The translations under genes and the position numbers were made by a program. 64,000 nt of DNA from Desulfuromonadales bacterium (GTDB lineage Bacteria; Desulfobacterota; Desulfuromonadia; Desulfuromonadales; JAHYIW01), in contig JARGFI010000001.1 of the NCBI GenBank assembly GCA_029210745.1, forward strand, positions 1-64,000, in the 5' to 3' direction. How positions within the stretch are numbered: the first letter of the stretch is position 1; every line of letters starts with the position of its first letter. Of the stretch, positions 26,539 to 34,581 are shown in pieces. A model generated the notes under the pieces. It did not search any database, was not told the origin of the DNA, and saw only the letters and a program-made list of their open reading frames with translations.

Positions 26539-27567
26539 GTGAGAGTGATACTGCGATTTCTATCTATATTTGTTGTCGGGTTGATTGTTTTTTCAGGAGG
26601 TTGTCGTGAATTAACGTCTGACCGACTTTATGCACTTTATCTTGACCGTGATCCGGTAGTGGCGGACTGGGAGAGGGCTTTGCCGCGGACGGTTTATGTC
26701 AAGGGGGGGCAGCTGAATAAAGTGGAGAAAATTGGCGACATCGATCAGGATACGGTGCATACCTCTACTGCCTCGTGTCATCACGGCGCGGCTCTTCCGG
26801 ACCCGGTCGCCGTTGATCTGCGGGCATTTTATACTGACAATGACCTTTTTTTGCGGCTGAGCTGGAAAGATGCCACGCGCGATGAGGCTATTCGTGAGTG
26901 GTCTTTTGATGGACAAAAGTGGCATAGCAGTAATGCCGCAGAAGACGGTTTCGGCATTCTCTGGGATACCGTCGGATTAAACGATTTCAGCTGTTCCTAC
27001 GCCTGTCATATCGATGATTTCGGGGTCCAGGGCTCAAATTTTCATGCGCGCAACAAGATGAAGCTGGTCTCCGGAGATAGCCGACGTTTCGACCTCTGGA
27101 ACTGGAAAGCCCGGCGGACCGGCCATTTCGGTTTTGCCGATGATCGGATGATTGATGCGAACGGAATTCATCCAGATGCTTCAGGCGATATTTTTACCCC
27201 GAATTCTCACTCTGCGGCGCGTGCTGACGACACCGCCTTCGTTCCCGGAGACCGTCCGCTTTACGATGCCGAAGGACTGCCGATTGATCAGCAGTTTCAT
27301 GTCGCGGGAAGTCGTGCGCCGGGCTATTTGACCAGTCGACCAAGATCGGGAAGGGCTGATGTCGCTGCCTTTCAAGATTATGCCGACGGCCGCTGGACCG
27401 TTATTTTACGACGCAAACTGCAAACTGATGACGTGGATGATGTGATCTTCACTTCTGACAACGGGAGAGGGGTTGCATTTGGTTTGTCACTGATGGACAA
27501 TACCCTGTTTGAACACTATGCTTCGACAACCGCTGAACGTCTGGTGCTGTTGCCAAAAAAGCGCTGA
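26539..27567 (+). CDS. Ethylbenzene-dehydrogenase-related haem-binding lipoprotein
   Basis: About 342 residues. The track start (TTG 26458) is unlikely; GTG codons at 26524, 26539 and 26545 all give a lipoprotein signal ending LIVFSGGC, and I list 26539. The mature protein resembles the haem-binding subunit domain of ethylbenzene / DMSO-reductase-type enzymes (EB_dh): AVDLRAFYTDNDLFLRLSWKDAT, DGFGILWDTVGLNDF and a C-terminal YADGRWTVILRRKL...FGLSLMD. Two cysteine-histidine sites stand out, TASCHHG and the CSYACH (Cx3CH) after NDFS, which may bind haem. It would sit on the periplasmic side. First gene of a tightly packed operon; the next gene starts within 16 bases. Confidence 0.72.
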   Translation: MRVILRFLSIFVVGLIVFSGGCRELTSDRLYALYLDRDPVVADWERALPRTVYVKGGQLNKVEKIGDIDQDTVHTSTASCHHGAALPDPVAVDLRAFYTDNDLFLRLSWKDATRDEAIREWSFDGQKWHSSNAAEDGFGILWDTVGLNDFSCSYACHIDDFGVQGSNFHARNKMKLVSGDSRRFDLWNWKARRTGHFGFADDRMIDANGIHPDASGDIFTPNSHSAARADDTAFVPGDRPLYDAEGLPIDQQFHVAGSRAPGYLTSRPRSGRADVAAFQDYADGRWTVILRRKLQTDDVDDVIFTSDNGRGVAFGLSLMDNTLFEHYASTTAERLVLLPKKR

Positions 27568-27582
27568 TTTATGGAGAAAAAG

Positions 27583-28335
27583 ATGATTCGCTACCTGTTT
27601 GCCTCGCTGCTGGTCAGTCTCCTGACTCTTTCTGGATGTCAGAACGACGGAGGTTCTCAACCATCCCCCGCGACGACGTCCGCACTTCGTTCGGTGAGCG
27701 GAACAGTCGTTGCCCCGGTGGAAGGCACGACCATTTACGTTTACAAAAAAGGGATGGATCTGTATGGCCCGGCGTTTACTCTTTCCGAAGCAACTGGTGC
27801 AGACGGCAGTTTTGACCTTAAACTTCCCGCCGGTGATTACATCCTGGTGGCTCGAAAACGCCAGACGGGGGATGCCACGGGACCGGTTCTGGCGGGGGAC
27901 AACAAGAGTGAATTTATTAACTTGTCGGTTTCCAAAGATGTGACCCGATTGTCCATCCTTGCTCCTCTCAAGGTTGGTGATACCCGTCGCCTGACCGAGG
28001 ATACCCTGGTAACCAGGACCGGTATTTCCGGAACAATCTTCAATAGTGACAGGTTGCCAGTGGAGGCGGCCCGGGTCCATGTTTATGACCACGTCCAGAT
28101 GTCGGAGCGCCCTAAATTCGTTTCTGAAAAGACCGGACCGGACGGGCGTTATCTGATCTATCTTCCGGAGGGGGGAACCTATTATCTGGCGGCGCGCGAC
28201 AAGTTTGGTGGCCCGCCAAAACTCGGTGATCTTTATGGTCGTTACGATCAGGGAACGATCGAGCCTTCGGCAGTCATTGTCAAGGATGAAGAGTTATTGC
28301 AAAACGTCGATATTACTGTTCATAAGGTCTGGTAA
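27583..28335 (+). CDS. Lipoprotein with two carboxypeptidase-regulatory-like domains
   Basis: About 250 residues from ATG 27583, which has GGAG six bases ahead; the track begins four codons earlier. Lipoprotein signal MIRYLFASLLVSLLTLSGC. Two beta-sandwich repeats follow: VSGTVVAPVEGTTIYVYKKG...GADGSFDLKLPAGDYILVARK at about 37-100 and ISGTIFNSDRLPVEAARVHVYDH...GPDGRYLIYLPEGGTYYLAARD at about 148-210. This is the pattern of the Ig-like carboxypeptidase-D regulatory domain, normally structural or for contact with other extracytoplasmic proteins. It has no catalytic motif. Stop and start of the next gene overlap by one base (TAATG). It is probably part of the exported assembly of this operon. 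Confidence 0.72.
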   Translation: MIRYLFASLLVSLLTLSGCQNDGGSQPSPATTSALRSVSGTVVAPVEGTTIYVYKKGMDLYGPAFTLSEATGADGSFDLKLPAGDYILVARKRQTGDATGPVLAGDNKSEFINLSVSKDVTRLSILAPLKVGDTRRLTEDTLVTRTGISGTIFNSDRLPVEAARVHVYDHVQMSERPKFVSEKTGPDGRYLIYLPEGGTYYLAARDKFGGPPKLGDLYGRYDQGTIEPSAVIVKDEELLQNVDITVHKVW

Positions 28336-29234
28336 TGACACGGTATACGTTGTTATTCGTCATCATGTTCATCTTAAATGCTTGTGAACAACAGGAGCCG
28401 CTTGACCTTGCCGCCCTCGAAGGACGGGCGCGCAGTGGCGACCAGCAAGCGACTGAACAGCTGGTTACTCTCTTGGGACACACGGAGAACAACCTGAACA
28501 TGCAGGCTTACAAAATACTCCTCGATCTGGGGAAAAAGGCTGCGCCTGCGTTGATCAAAGAGATTGATTCCGACAGCAGTGAGCGTCGCGAACACGTCAT
28601 TGCCGCTCTCGGCACACTCCAGGTGCGTGCTGCGGTTCCGGAAATCAGCGCAGTATTGGCAAACACAAAATCAGGTCGCCGTTACATTGCCGCCTGGGCG
28701 CTCGGTGAAATTGCCGATCCTGCCGGGATTCCGGCATTGATTGCCGCGCTCGACGACCCTGATCACCAGGTGCGGCGCTACGCAACGCGTTCACTGATCA
28801 AGCTGAATCGCGCGGCTGTGCCCCCTCTGCTCGACGTATTGTCTGCCGGATCGGTGCGTGCCGTGGCCGGTGCCATTCGCGCATTGGGGGATATCGGCGA
28901 TCAACGCGCACTCGATGCGCTTTTGCAGCAGCTTTCCGGAGAACATCGCAGCGAGGCGATACTGGCTTTGGGGAAATTGAAGGATCGGCGTGCCGCCGCG
29001 GCGATGATCTCTGCGCTGGACGATCCCGACTGGCGTATTCGCATGAATGCGGCCATGGCTCTGGGACCGCTTGGCGGACCGGCGGCAGTCGAATCGTTGC
29101 GTAAAACCCTGGAGGATGAGGTTCGTGTCGTGCGCGAATGGTCCGCACGTTCACTCGAAATGATCACCGGCGAACATGTCCTTTATCGCAACAATGCCGG
29201 TGACTATGTCCCCCCTTACAATATCTATCACTGA
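28335..29234 (+). CDS. HEAT-repeat lipoprotein
   Basis: About 299 residues. A short signal with lipobox (YTLLFVIMFILNACEQQ) anchors it. From about residue 45 to the end runs a series of PBS-lyase / HEAT-type helical repeats, with recurring ALxxLGxIxDxxAxPALIxALDDPDxxVRxxAxxxL themes, for example IADPAGIPALIAALDDPDHQVRRYATRSL and DRRAAAAMISALDDPDWRIRMNAAMALGPL. Such solenoids act as binding scaffolds. The start overlaps the previous stop. It was most likely designed by evolution to hold partner proteins or a cofactor-loading enzyme together at the membrane, but that is inference. No catalytic residues are visible. Confidence 0.82.
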   Translation: MTRYTLLFVIMFILNACEQQEPLDLAALEGRARSGDQQATEQLVTLLGHTENNLNMQAYKILLDLGKKAAPALIKEIDSDSSERREHVIAALGTLQVRAAVPEISAVLANTKSGRRYIAAWALGEIADPAGIPALIAALDDPDHQVRRYATRSLIKLNRAAVPPLLDVLSAGSVRAVAGAIRALGDIGDQRALDALLQQLSGEHRSEAILALGKLKDRRAAAAMISALDDPDWRIRMNAAMALGPLGGPAAVESLRKTLEDEVRVVREWSARSLEMITGEHVLYRNNAGDYVPPYNIYH

Positions 29235-29249
29235 CATGGGTGATGTTCG

Positions 29250-30743
29250 ATGAACAATCTTCTGGATGTGAAATTTGTCGGCCAGATCCTGCGCTCGCGC
29301 TGGAGCTGGCGGCTGCTGCGGCTGTCGCTGTTGTTGCTGTTGCTGTTGATTGCCGCCGCCGGGTGGCATCATCATACGATCCCCGGCCTGGAGGTCAAGG
29401 ACCCGTTGATGTATACCAATCTGGCGACTTACGGTTTTTGGGTCGTATGGATGATGGGGGTTGTTTTTATTGCACTTTTTTTCGGGCGTGCCTGGTGTTC
29501 GGTCTGTCCGCTTGGCTGGCTGAACGGTCTGGTTGCCCGCTCTGGCTTCAAGCTGACGCTGCCGCGCTGGATCAACAATTATGTGTCGGTGACAATCGTT
29601 CTGGTGCTGTTGCAGCTCATCGTCTACCTTTTCGCCATTCATCGTTATCCCGATTTTACTGCCTGGCTGATCGGCTTGATGCTGCTGTTGACCGTTTTTT
29701 CCGGAGCTTTTTTTCGGGGGCGGGCGTTCTGCAAGCTGCTTTGTCCCGCTGGCGCAGTCTTCGGGCTCTACGCGCGGATTGCACCATTCAGCCTGCGGGT
29801 CAAGGACGAACCTACCTGTGCCGGCTGTGATACGCGTGCCTGCGTGTCCGGTGGGCGTTTCTGGAAAAAAATTTCCCTCGGACGGGCGGTCGGTTACTGG
29901 CACGCCGAACGTGATGCATGTCCGGTCGATTTGTTTCCTGCCGAGCTGCGCGATGATTCCGGCTGCACCCTGTGTCTGGGCTGTCTGCAGAACTGTGATC
30001 GTGACAATATGCGGCTGGGGTTCAGGCCATGGCTGGCAGAATTAGGCAAAGACCGTCTGGCCCTGACCGAAGGACTTTTTTTGCTGGTTTTGCTCGGTAT
30101 GTTGACGGCCAATTTCAGCAAAGTCAATGTTGATCTGCGCGAGTTGATTTTCTGGTTGCCGGAACAGGTCGCGCAACTGCTCGGTTGGCAGGCGGGGGGG
30201 TACAATCTCCTCGCGGTCCTTTGGATAACTCTCGGCTTGCCGCTGTTATTAACGGTTCCCGGTTGGCTGGTGATGCGCCTTGCCGAGACAAACTTTTCAC
30301 CGGTTCCCCGGCCTGACCCTCCGACGGGGCAACAGCTTGATGTCACTGCGGGCTGGTGGCAATCGTTTCGCCGTCTGGCATTACCCTATATCCCGCTGTT
30401 ATTGGCCGCTCACGCTATTCTGGCTTTGGTTAAGTTGAATGCCAAGGGGGGGTATCTACCGCTGGTTCTCGGTGATCCCTCCGGTGTCAAAAGCTATCTG
30501 GCGATCAACATCATGACGACGGTCACTCCTCCCGGAGTCGTGGTGTCACTCGATCTGCTTAAATGGGTCGTATTGCTCTTACTCATTGCGGGCTATGCTG
30601 TCTCTTTAATTGCCGCGCAAAGAGTTGCTCTCGACCGGACCGGGGCAATCCGCTGGGGATATTTTTTTGGTGCGGCAACGGGGGTAACGCTGGTCGCCGC
30701 GCTCTATCTTGCGACCATTATCGTCTGGCTCTTTATTCGTTGA
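29250..30743 (+). CDS. NapH/NosR-type membrane polyferredoxin (4Fe-4S)
   Basis: About 497 residues. Around ten hydrophobic helices alternate with Cys motifs: GRAWCSVCPLG (C83, C86) and GRAFCKLLCPAGA (C161, C165), the CxxCP-type sites of the NapH/NosR/RdxA group, then a ferredoxin-like domain with C190, C193, C198, C224 and CTLCLGCLQNC (C239, C242, C245, C249) for two [4Fe-4S] clusters. In relatives this moves electrons between the quinol pool and periplasmic or cytoplasmic redox proteins. Here it sits in the middle of a run of exported proteins, so it probably supplies electrons to the haem lipoprotein or to a maturation step. The C-terminal third adds four more helices with no obvious motif. 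Confidence 0.82.
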   Translation: MNNLLDVKFVGQILRSRWSWRLLRLSLLLLLLLIAAAGWHHHTIPGLEVKDPLMYTNLATYGFWVVWMMGVVFIALFFGRAWCSVCPLGWLNGLVARSGFKLTLPRWINNYVSVTIVLVLLQLIVYLFAIHRYPDFTAWLIGLMLLLTVFSGAFFRGRAFCKLLCPAGAVFGLYARIAPFSLRVKDEPTCAGCDTRACVSGGRFWKKISLGRAVGYWHAERDACPVDLFPAELRDDSGCTLCLGCLQNCDRDNMRLGFRPWLAELGKDRLALTEGLFLLVLLGMLTANFSKVNVDLRELIFWLPEQVAQLLGWQAGGYNLLAVLWITLGLPLLLTVPGWLVMRLAETNFSPVPRPDPPTGQQLDVTAGWWQSFRRLALPYIPLLLAAHAILALVKLNAKGGYLPLVLGDPSGVKSYLAINIMTTVTPPGVVVSLDLLKWVVLLLLIAGYAVSLIAAQRVALDRTGAIRWGYFFGAATGVTLVAALYLATIIVWLFIR

Positions 30744-30744
30744 T

Positions 30745-31209
30745 ATGAAGACACTGCTTATATTGATCTCCCTCATCTGTGCTCTGACCGCACCGACCGA
30801 TGCCTGCTTCGGGCCCAAACTGTATCTGGGGGTTCCCTCCGGTCCGGCGGGAGAGCTGCAACACGCACTGATATCAATCTATCTCAAGGAAAAGACCGGC
30901 ACAGAGGTTGACGCGGTGATTATCGATCAGGATCCGCGCGTATTGATCGGCAATGAGCAGATTGATTTTGCTTTTGTCACTCCGCGAGAAAACGAGACAG
31001 CGCTGTTGGTTCTCTCTGCCGACGCGGTTCTTCTGGCGGGCAAACGCATCTTGGCAACGCTTCAGTTCACCACCACAATTCCGGCGCTGGCCAAACTGGG
31101 GCAACAGTTACAACCGCAGCACTATGCGCAGCTCCTTGAGCAGGTCAGGCAGGGAGCCGCTCCACTGGCGCTGGTACGGCAGTTCTATTTCGACCAGGGG
31201 TGGATTTGA
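30745..31209 (+). CDS. Small exported protein resembling a solute-binding domain
   Basis: About 154 residues from ATG 30745, directly after the previous stop; the track start lies inside the polyferredoxin gene. Signal peptide MKTLLILISLICALTAPTDA with a plausible cleavage before CFGPK. The mature part begins KLYLGVPSGPAGELQHALISIYLKEKTGTEVDAVIIDQDPRVLIGNEQIDFAFV, which looks like the first lobe of a periplasmic solute-binding protein (OpuAC or NMT1 style), but at 154 residues it is half the usual length and no second lobe follows. Either a truncated form or a new small family. No ABC permease or ATPase gene is nearby. Confidence 0.55.
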   Translation: MKTLLILISLICALTAPTDACFGPKLYLGVPSGPAGELQHALISIYLKEKTGTEVDAVIIDQDPRVLIGNEQIDFAFVTPRENETALLVLSADAVLLAGKRILATLQFTTTIPALAKLGQQLQPQHYAQLLEQVRQGAAPLALVRQFYFDQGWI

Positions 31210-31213
31210 TCCC

Positions 31214-32032
31214 ATGCTTCGTCTTCTGGCCATACTGCTTTTTATAATTTCTCTGGCGGGATGCACCCCCCGTTTGCGACCTTTTGCCGACGTGCCGGAT
31301 ATGCAGACGTTGCCACGATATTCAGGCACCCTGACCGGCATAACCGAGTGGCGTGATGAGCTGTTGATAGATGGCGACGTGCGCATTCCGACCGGCAGTC
31401 AGCTGATTATTCATCCGGGAACCAGAATCTACATCCGTGCCGCGCAGGGGACAAAGATCGACCCGGAGTTTCTCTCATCCGCGACGGAGCTGCTCATCCA
31501 GGGGGAATTGAGAATATCCGGCTCAATGGCACAGCCGGTGGTATTTACTCCGTTTGAAGTGCCCGATGGAACCGATTACGGCTGGGCCGGGATCGAACTG
31601 CTCGGTGCGACGCGATCGCAGATTGTCGGTACCGAGCTCCGCAATGCCGAAACCGGAATTCTCTGCGTCAATTCTTCCCCGCTGATTAAGGATAACCATC
31701 TAAGTGGTTGTCGCTACGGCATTATTGCTCAGCTCGGGAGTGCACCGGTGATCCGCGATAATCTTATTGAAAGCGGGGAAGGGGGGATTTTTTGCTGGCG
31801 TTCCAGTGCGCCTGTCCTGGCTGGCAATCGCATCACCGGCCAGCAGGAAGAGGGTATTCATATCGACGCCGACAGTATGCCAACCTTGCATGCAAACATC
31901 ATCAGCAATAACGACATCGGGATATATCTTGGTTCCCGCAATGTTCCGTACCCGCATATCCAGTTCAATGCCAACCGGGTCGATGTCCACCTGTCGCGTG
32001 CATTGACAGATGCAGTAACGGTCGATCGATGA
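31214..32032 (+). CDS. Right-handed beta-helix lipoprotein
   Basis: About 272 residues from ATG 31214; the long track ORF from 30953 is an artefact. Signal MLRLLAILLFIISLAGC ends in a lipobox. The mature part starts with a beta-rich entry (LTGITEWRDELLIDGDVRIPTGSQLIIHPGTRIYI) and continues into PbH1 coils: GTELRNAETGILCVNSSPLIKDNHLSGCRYGIIAQLGSAPVIRDNLIESGEGGIFCW... with about 22-residue turns. The type is like NosD or parallel-beta-helix proteins that bind polysaccharide or aid metal-cluster maturation. It overlaps the next beta-helix gene by four bases, and the two resemble each other, so they likely arose by duplication and act together. Confidence 0.78.
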   Translation: MLRLLAILLFIISLAGCTPRLRPFADVPDMQTLPRYSGTLTGITEWRDELLIDGDVRIPTGSQLIIHPGTRIYIRAAQGTKIDPEFLSSATELLIQGELRISGSMAQPVVFTPFEVPDGTDYGWAGIELLGATRSQIVGTELRNAETGILCVNSSPLIKDNHLSGCRYGIIAQLGSAPVIRDNLIESGEGGIFCWRSSAPVLAGNRITGQQEEGIHIDADSMPTLHANIISNNDIGIYLGSRNVPYPHIQFNANRVDVHLSRALTDAVTVDR

Positions 32033-33123
32033 AACTATTGCTCTTGGTTGTTTATCTGTGTTTGATCCCTCTGCCGATTCTGGCGCAGGATGGTTCGTTG
32101 TCCTATCGGGGTGAGAATACCCTCTACCGTGACACTGTCTGGCAGGGAGAGGTCACGATTGACGGAATCCTGACGGTTGCACCTGGCATCACGCTGGAAA
32201 TTCGCCCTGGAACCGTCGTTTCTTTCACTTTTTCTGACAGTAACCATGATCGTATCGGCGAACATGAACTGTTTATTCAGGGAACGTTGCGGGCGATGGG
32301 AACCGCCGCCGCCCCTGTTGTGTTCACTTCGGCCCAGGCACAACCTCATCCCGGTGACTGGGGGGCGATCAACATGATGGCGACCGAAACCGAAAGTTTG
32401 TTCGAACATTGCAAGATCGAATATGCCTACCGCGGTTTTCATGCCCACTTTTCACGGGCGCGATTACGTGATACTGAATTGAGCAACAATCTTCGCGCCG
32501 GACAATTCCAGGAATCAACGGTGGCGATTGAACGCTGTAAAATCCTTGATAACTTTAACGGAATTCAGTTTCGCGACTCGACGGTAAGGATTGCTGACAG
32601 CGTTATTAACGGCAATCTCTGGGGGGCCCGCTGCGTCTACAGCACGGTAACAATGGAAGATTGCCTGATTGAAAATAACCTGATCAATGGCTTGAACTTT
32701 CGCGGGTCCGAGGTGTCGTTACGCCGCAATCTGGTTCGCAATAACCGCAAGGGGATCTATCTTCAGGCATCCCGGGCCGTTGTGGTTCACAACCGGATTG
32801 AGGGAAACAGTGAACATGGCATTCTTCTTGAAAAAACAAGCGGAGTGGTCAACGCCAATCTCATCACCGGTCAGGGGCGAGCGGGGGTCAAGGTGGTCAA
32901 TTCCACAGCGGTACTGTCCGAAAATGCAATGATCTCCAACGGCGAATATGCGCTGATAAATGAAGGCTCCGACAGTTTCAGTGCTCAACACAACTGGTGG
33001 GGTAACGTTGAACCAGCCTCCATTGAATTGCTGATTCGGGACCGTAACGATCGTCCGGCGGTTGGTAGCGTGGATGTTTCACTGCCATTGAACATTCATC
33101 CTGAAATCACTTTTGAAAGGTAA
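32029..33123 (+). CDS. Exported right-handed beta-helix protein (NosD-like)
   Basis: About 364 residues. A normal signal peptide ends near ILAQDG, so unlike its neighbour it is probably soluble in the periplasm. The same entry motif as the previous gene recurs (TVWQGEVTIDGILTVAPGITLEIRPGTVVSF), then at least nine parallel beta-helix turns (TVAIERCKILDNFNGIQFRDSTVRIADSVINGNLWGARC...), and a closing DSFSAQHNWWGN, the terminal cap common in this fold. No catalytic residues are evident. The overlap with the lipoprotein gene and shared entry motif suggest one is paired with the other. Function is open; NosD-type proteins assist copper-site assembly in nitrous-oxide reductase, but no nos gene is here. 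Confidence 0.8.
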   Translation: MKLLLLVVYLCLIPLPILAQDGSLSYRGENTLYRDTVWQGEVTIDGILTVAPGITLEIRPGTVVSFTFSDSNHDRIGEHELFIQGTLRAMGTAAAPVVFTSAQAQPHPGDWGAINMMATETESLFEHCKIEYAYRGFHAHFSRARLRDTELSNNLRAGQFQESTVAIERCKILDNFNGIQFRDSTVRIADSVINGNLWGARCVYSTVTMEDCLIENNLINGLNFRGSEVSLRRNLVRNNRKGIYLQASRAVVVHNRIEGNSEHGILLEKTSGVVNANLITGQGRAGVKVVNSTAVLSENAMISNGEYALINEGSDSFSAQHNWWGNVEPASIELLIRDRNDRPAVGSVDVSLPLNIHPEITFER

Positions 33124-33126
33124 ATT

Positions 33127-34035
33127 GTGTCATTGTTGCGCTATCTATTGATCGCCGGATTACTGGTCGTCATCTCTTTGCCTTTGTCTGGCTGCGAGCA
33201 GGCGGGCGAACGTCAAAAAATGAAGATTGGTTACATGAACTGCAACAGCGAGGCAGAGACCCGCGCCCGTTTTCTCCCGCTGACAGCTTACTTGAGTCAT
33301 TACACCGGAATCGATTTTGAGGCGGTACCGGTTGATACCCACGAATTTGCAGAACGTTATGCGCAAGGCGAATTTGCTTTAACCCATTCGAATTCACTCC
33401 TTTACGTTCAACTTAAATTCGATCATGAGCTGCAACTTCTGGCGGCTGAAAAACGGGGGAACTTCGGTTCGCGCAGTGCCGGAACAATTATTGCCCGCAA
33501 AGGCAGCGGCATTGAAAAATTGACTGACCTTAAAGGCAAGCGCATGGTCTTCGGTCCGATGATGGCACCGACCGGATATCTGGCTCAATACGACCTGATG
33601 TTGCGCAGCGGGATCGATCCGGAGCGTGACCTGGCCTATTACGCAATCCCTTCCGGGTCGTTTAAACACGAAAAACTGGTTTATGGTGTCTATTTTGGTG
33701 CGTTTGATGTTGCCGCCGCTCCTTTGCTCGACCTGGAAGTGATGACTCGCGAAGGTAAAATTACCGCCGATGATTTTGTGATTTTGGGACAAAGTCCACT
33801 GGTACCGTATTGCACCTTCGGTGCAGCGGCCAAACTCGTCCCCGCAGTGGTTGAAAAAGTGCGCCGGGCCTTACTCGAACTGACCCCGGAGACAACTGTT
33901 GATATTGCCGGGGAGCGCGTCAAAGTTTTGAAATCCGCCTGGATCGATGGTTTTGAAGCTTTGCGCGACGCCGACTACGATGTCGTCCGTGACATGGCCA
34001 GGCGGGTTAACATGCCCCCCTATCAGGAGTATTAA
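33127..34035 (+). CDS. PhnD-like phosphate/phosphonate-type substrate-binding lipoprotein
   Basis: About 302 residues from GTG 33127, behind GAAAGG. Lipoprotein signal ends SLPLSGC. Hallmarks of the PhnD family follow: KMKIGYMNCNSEAETRARFLPLTAYLSHYTGIDFEAVPVDTHEFAERYAQGEFALTHSNSLLYVQL, IIARKGSGIEKLTDLKGKRMVFGPMMAPTGYLAQYDLML and the later KLVYGVYFGAFDVAAAPLLDLE. In transporters such proteins hand phosphonate or phosphite to PhnE/PhnC, but neither lies here. In other settings PhnD relatives serve as the sensor part of signalling proteins. Gaps to both neighbours are three bases, so it belongs to this operon. The true ligand is unknown. Confidence 0.8.
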   Translation: MSLLRYLLIAGLLVVISLPLSGCEQAGERQKMKIGYMNCNSEAETRARFLPLTAYLSHYTGIDFEAVPVDTHEFAERYAQGEFALTHSNSLLYVQLKFDHELQLLAAEKRGNFGSRSAGTIIARKGSGIEKLTDLKGKRMVFGPMMAPTGYLAQYDLMLRSGIDPERDLAYYAIPSGSFKHEKLVYGVYFGAFDVAAAPLLDLEVMTREGKITADDFVILGQSPLVPYCTFGAAAKLVPAVVEKVRRALLELTPETTVDIAGERVKVLKSAWIDGFEALRDADYDVVRDMARRVNMPPYQEY

Positions 34036-34038
34036 GCA

Positions 34039-34578
34039 GTGTTTGTTGATCGTTATGATCGTCTCTTATGGGCCGTGTTTATTTTGCTCTTGATCGCCAT
34101 AGCGACAACGACTGCATATTCCCTGCAAGGAAGCGCTTATGTGACGCAACATAATGATCGCAATCTCGCACGCAAAATGATCGAGCGGGCACGCCTTGAC
34201 TATCTTGCAGACCTTTACGCGCCGGTGACCGCAGCACTGGAGTCTGGTGATTATTCGCATGCTCTGTTGGCGTTGGGGGAGGTTCAACGCTCCTTCCCGG
34301 ACGAAGCGTATGGTCAGGTGCTTAAGGGCGTGATACTCAGCAAGATGGGAGCCATCGATGCCGCGCTGGAAAGTCTGGCCGCCGGGATAAAGCGGGATGG
34401 CAATTATATTGATCGCAACGGTTCGCTTTCTTATCGCGAAACGGTAGCAGCGCTGGTCGTAAATCAATTACCCCTCTACGCCGCGCGAGTGGCAAACGAT
34501 GCCGGGGATACGATCGCTTTAACGTCCAAACGTCATCTGCATTATCTGCAAAGTCGTTTGGCGGGCGGATGTGAATAA
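34039..34578 (+). CDS. Membrane-anchored TPR-like protein
   Basis: About 179 residues from GTG 34039, with AGGAG upstream. One N-terminal helix (LLWAVFILLLIAIATTTAYSL) anchors a soluble domain. From about residue 65 the sequence shows TPR-like helix pairs: ALESGDYSHALLALGEVQRSFPDEAYGQVLKGVILSKMGAIDAALESLAAGIKRDG. The anchor is not a lipobox, so it is a bitopic membrane protein facing the periplasm. It probably serves as a scaffold for the other exported proteins of the operon. The family has no name I can give. Neighbours lie three bases away on each side. Confidence 0.6.
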   Translation: MFVDRYDRLLWAVFILLLIAIATTTAYSLQGSAYVTQHNDRNLARKMIERARLDYLADLYAPVTAALESGDYSHALLALGEVQRSFPDEAYGQVLKGVILSKMGAIDAALESLAAGIKRDGNYIDRNGSLSYRETVAALVVNQLPLYAARVANDAGDTIALTSKRHLHYLQSRLAGGCE

Positions 34579-34581
34579 TCG

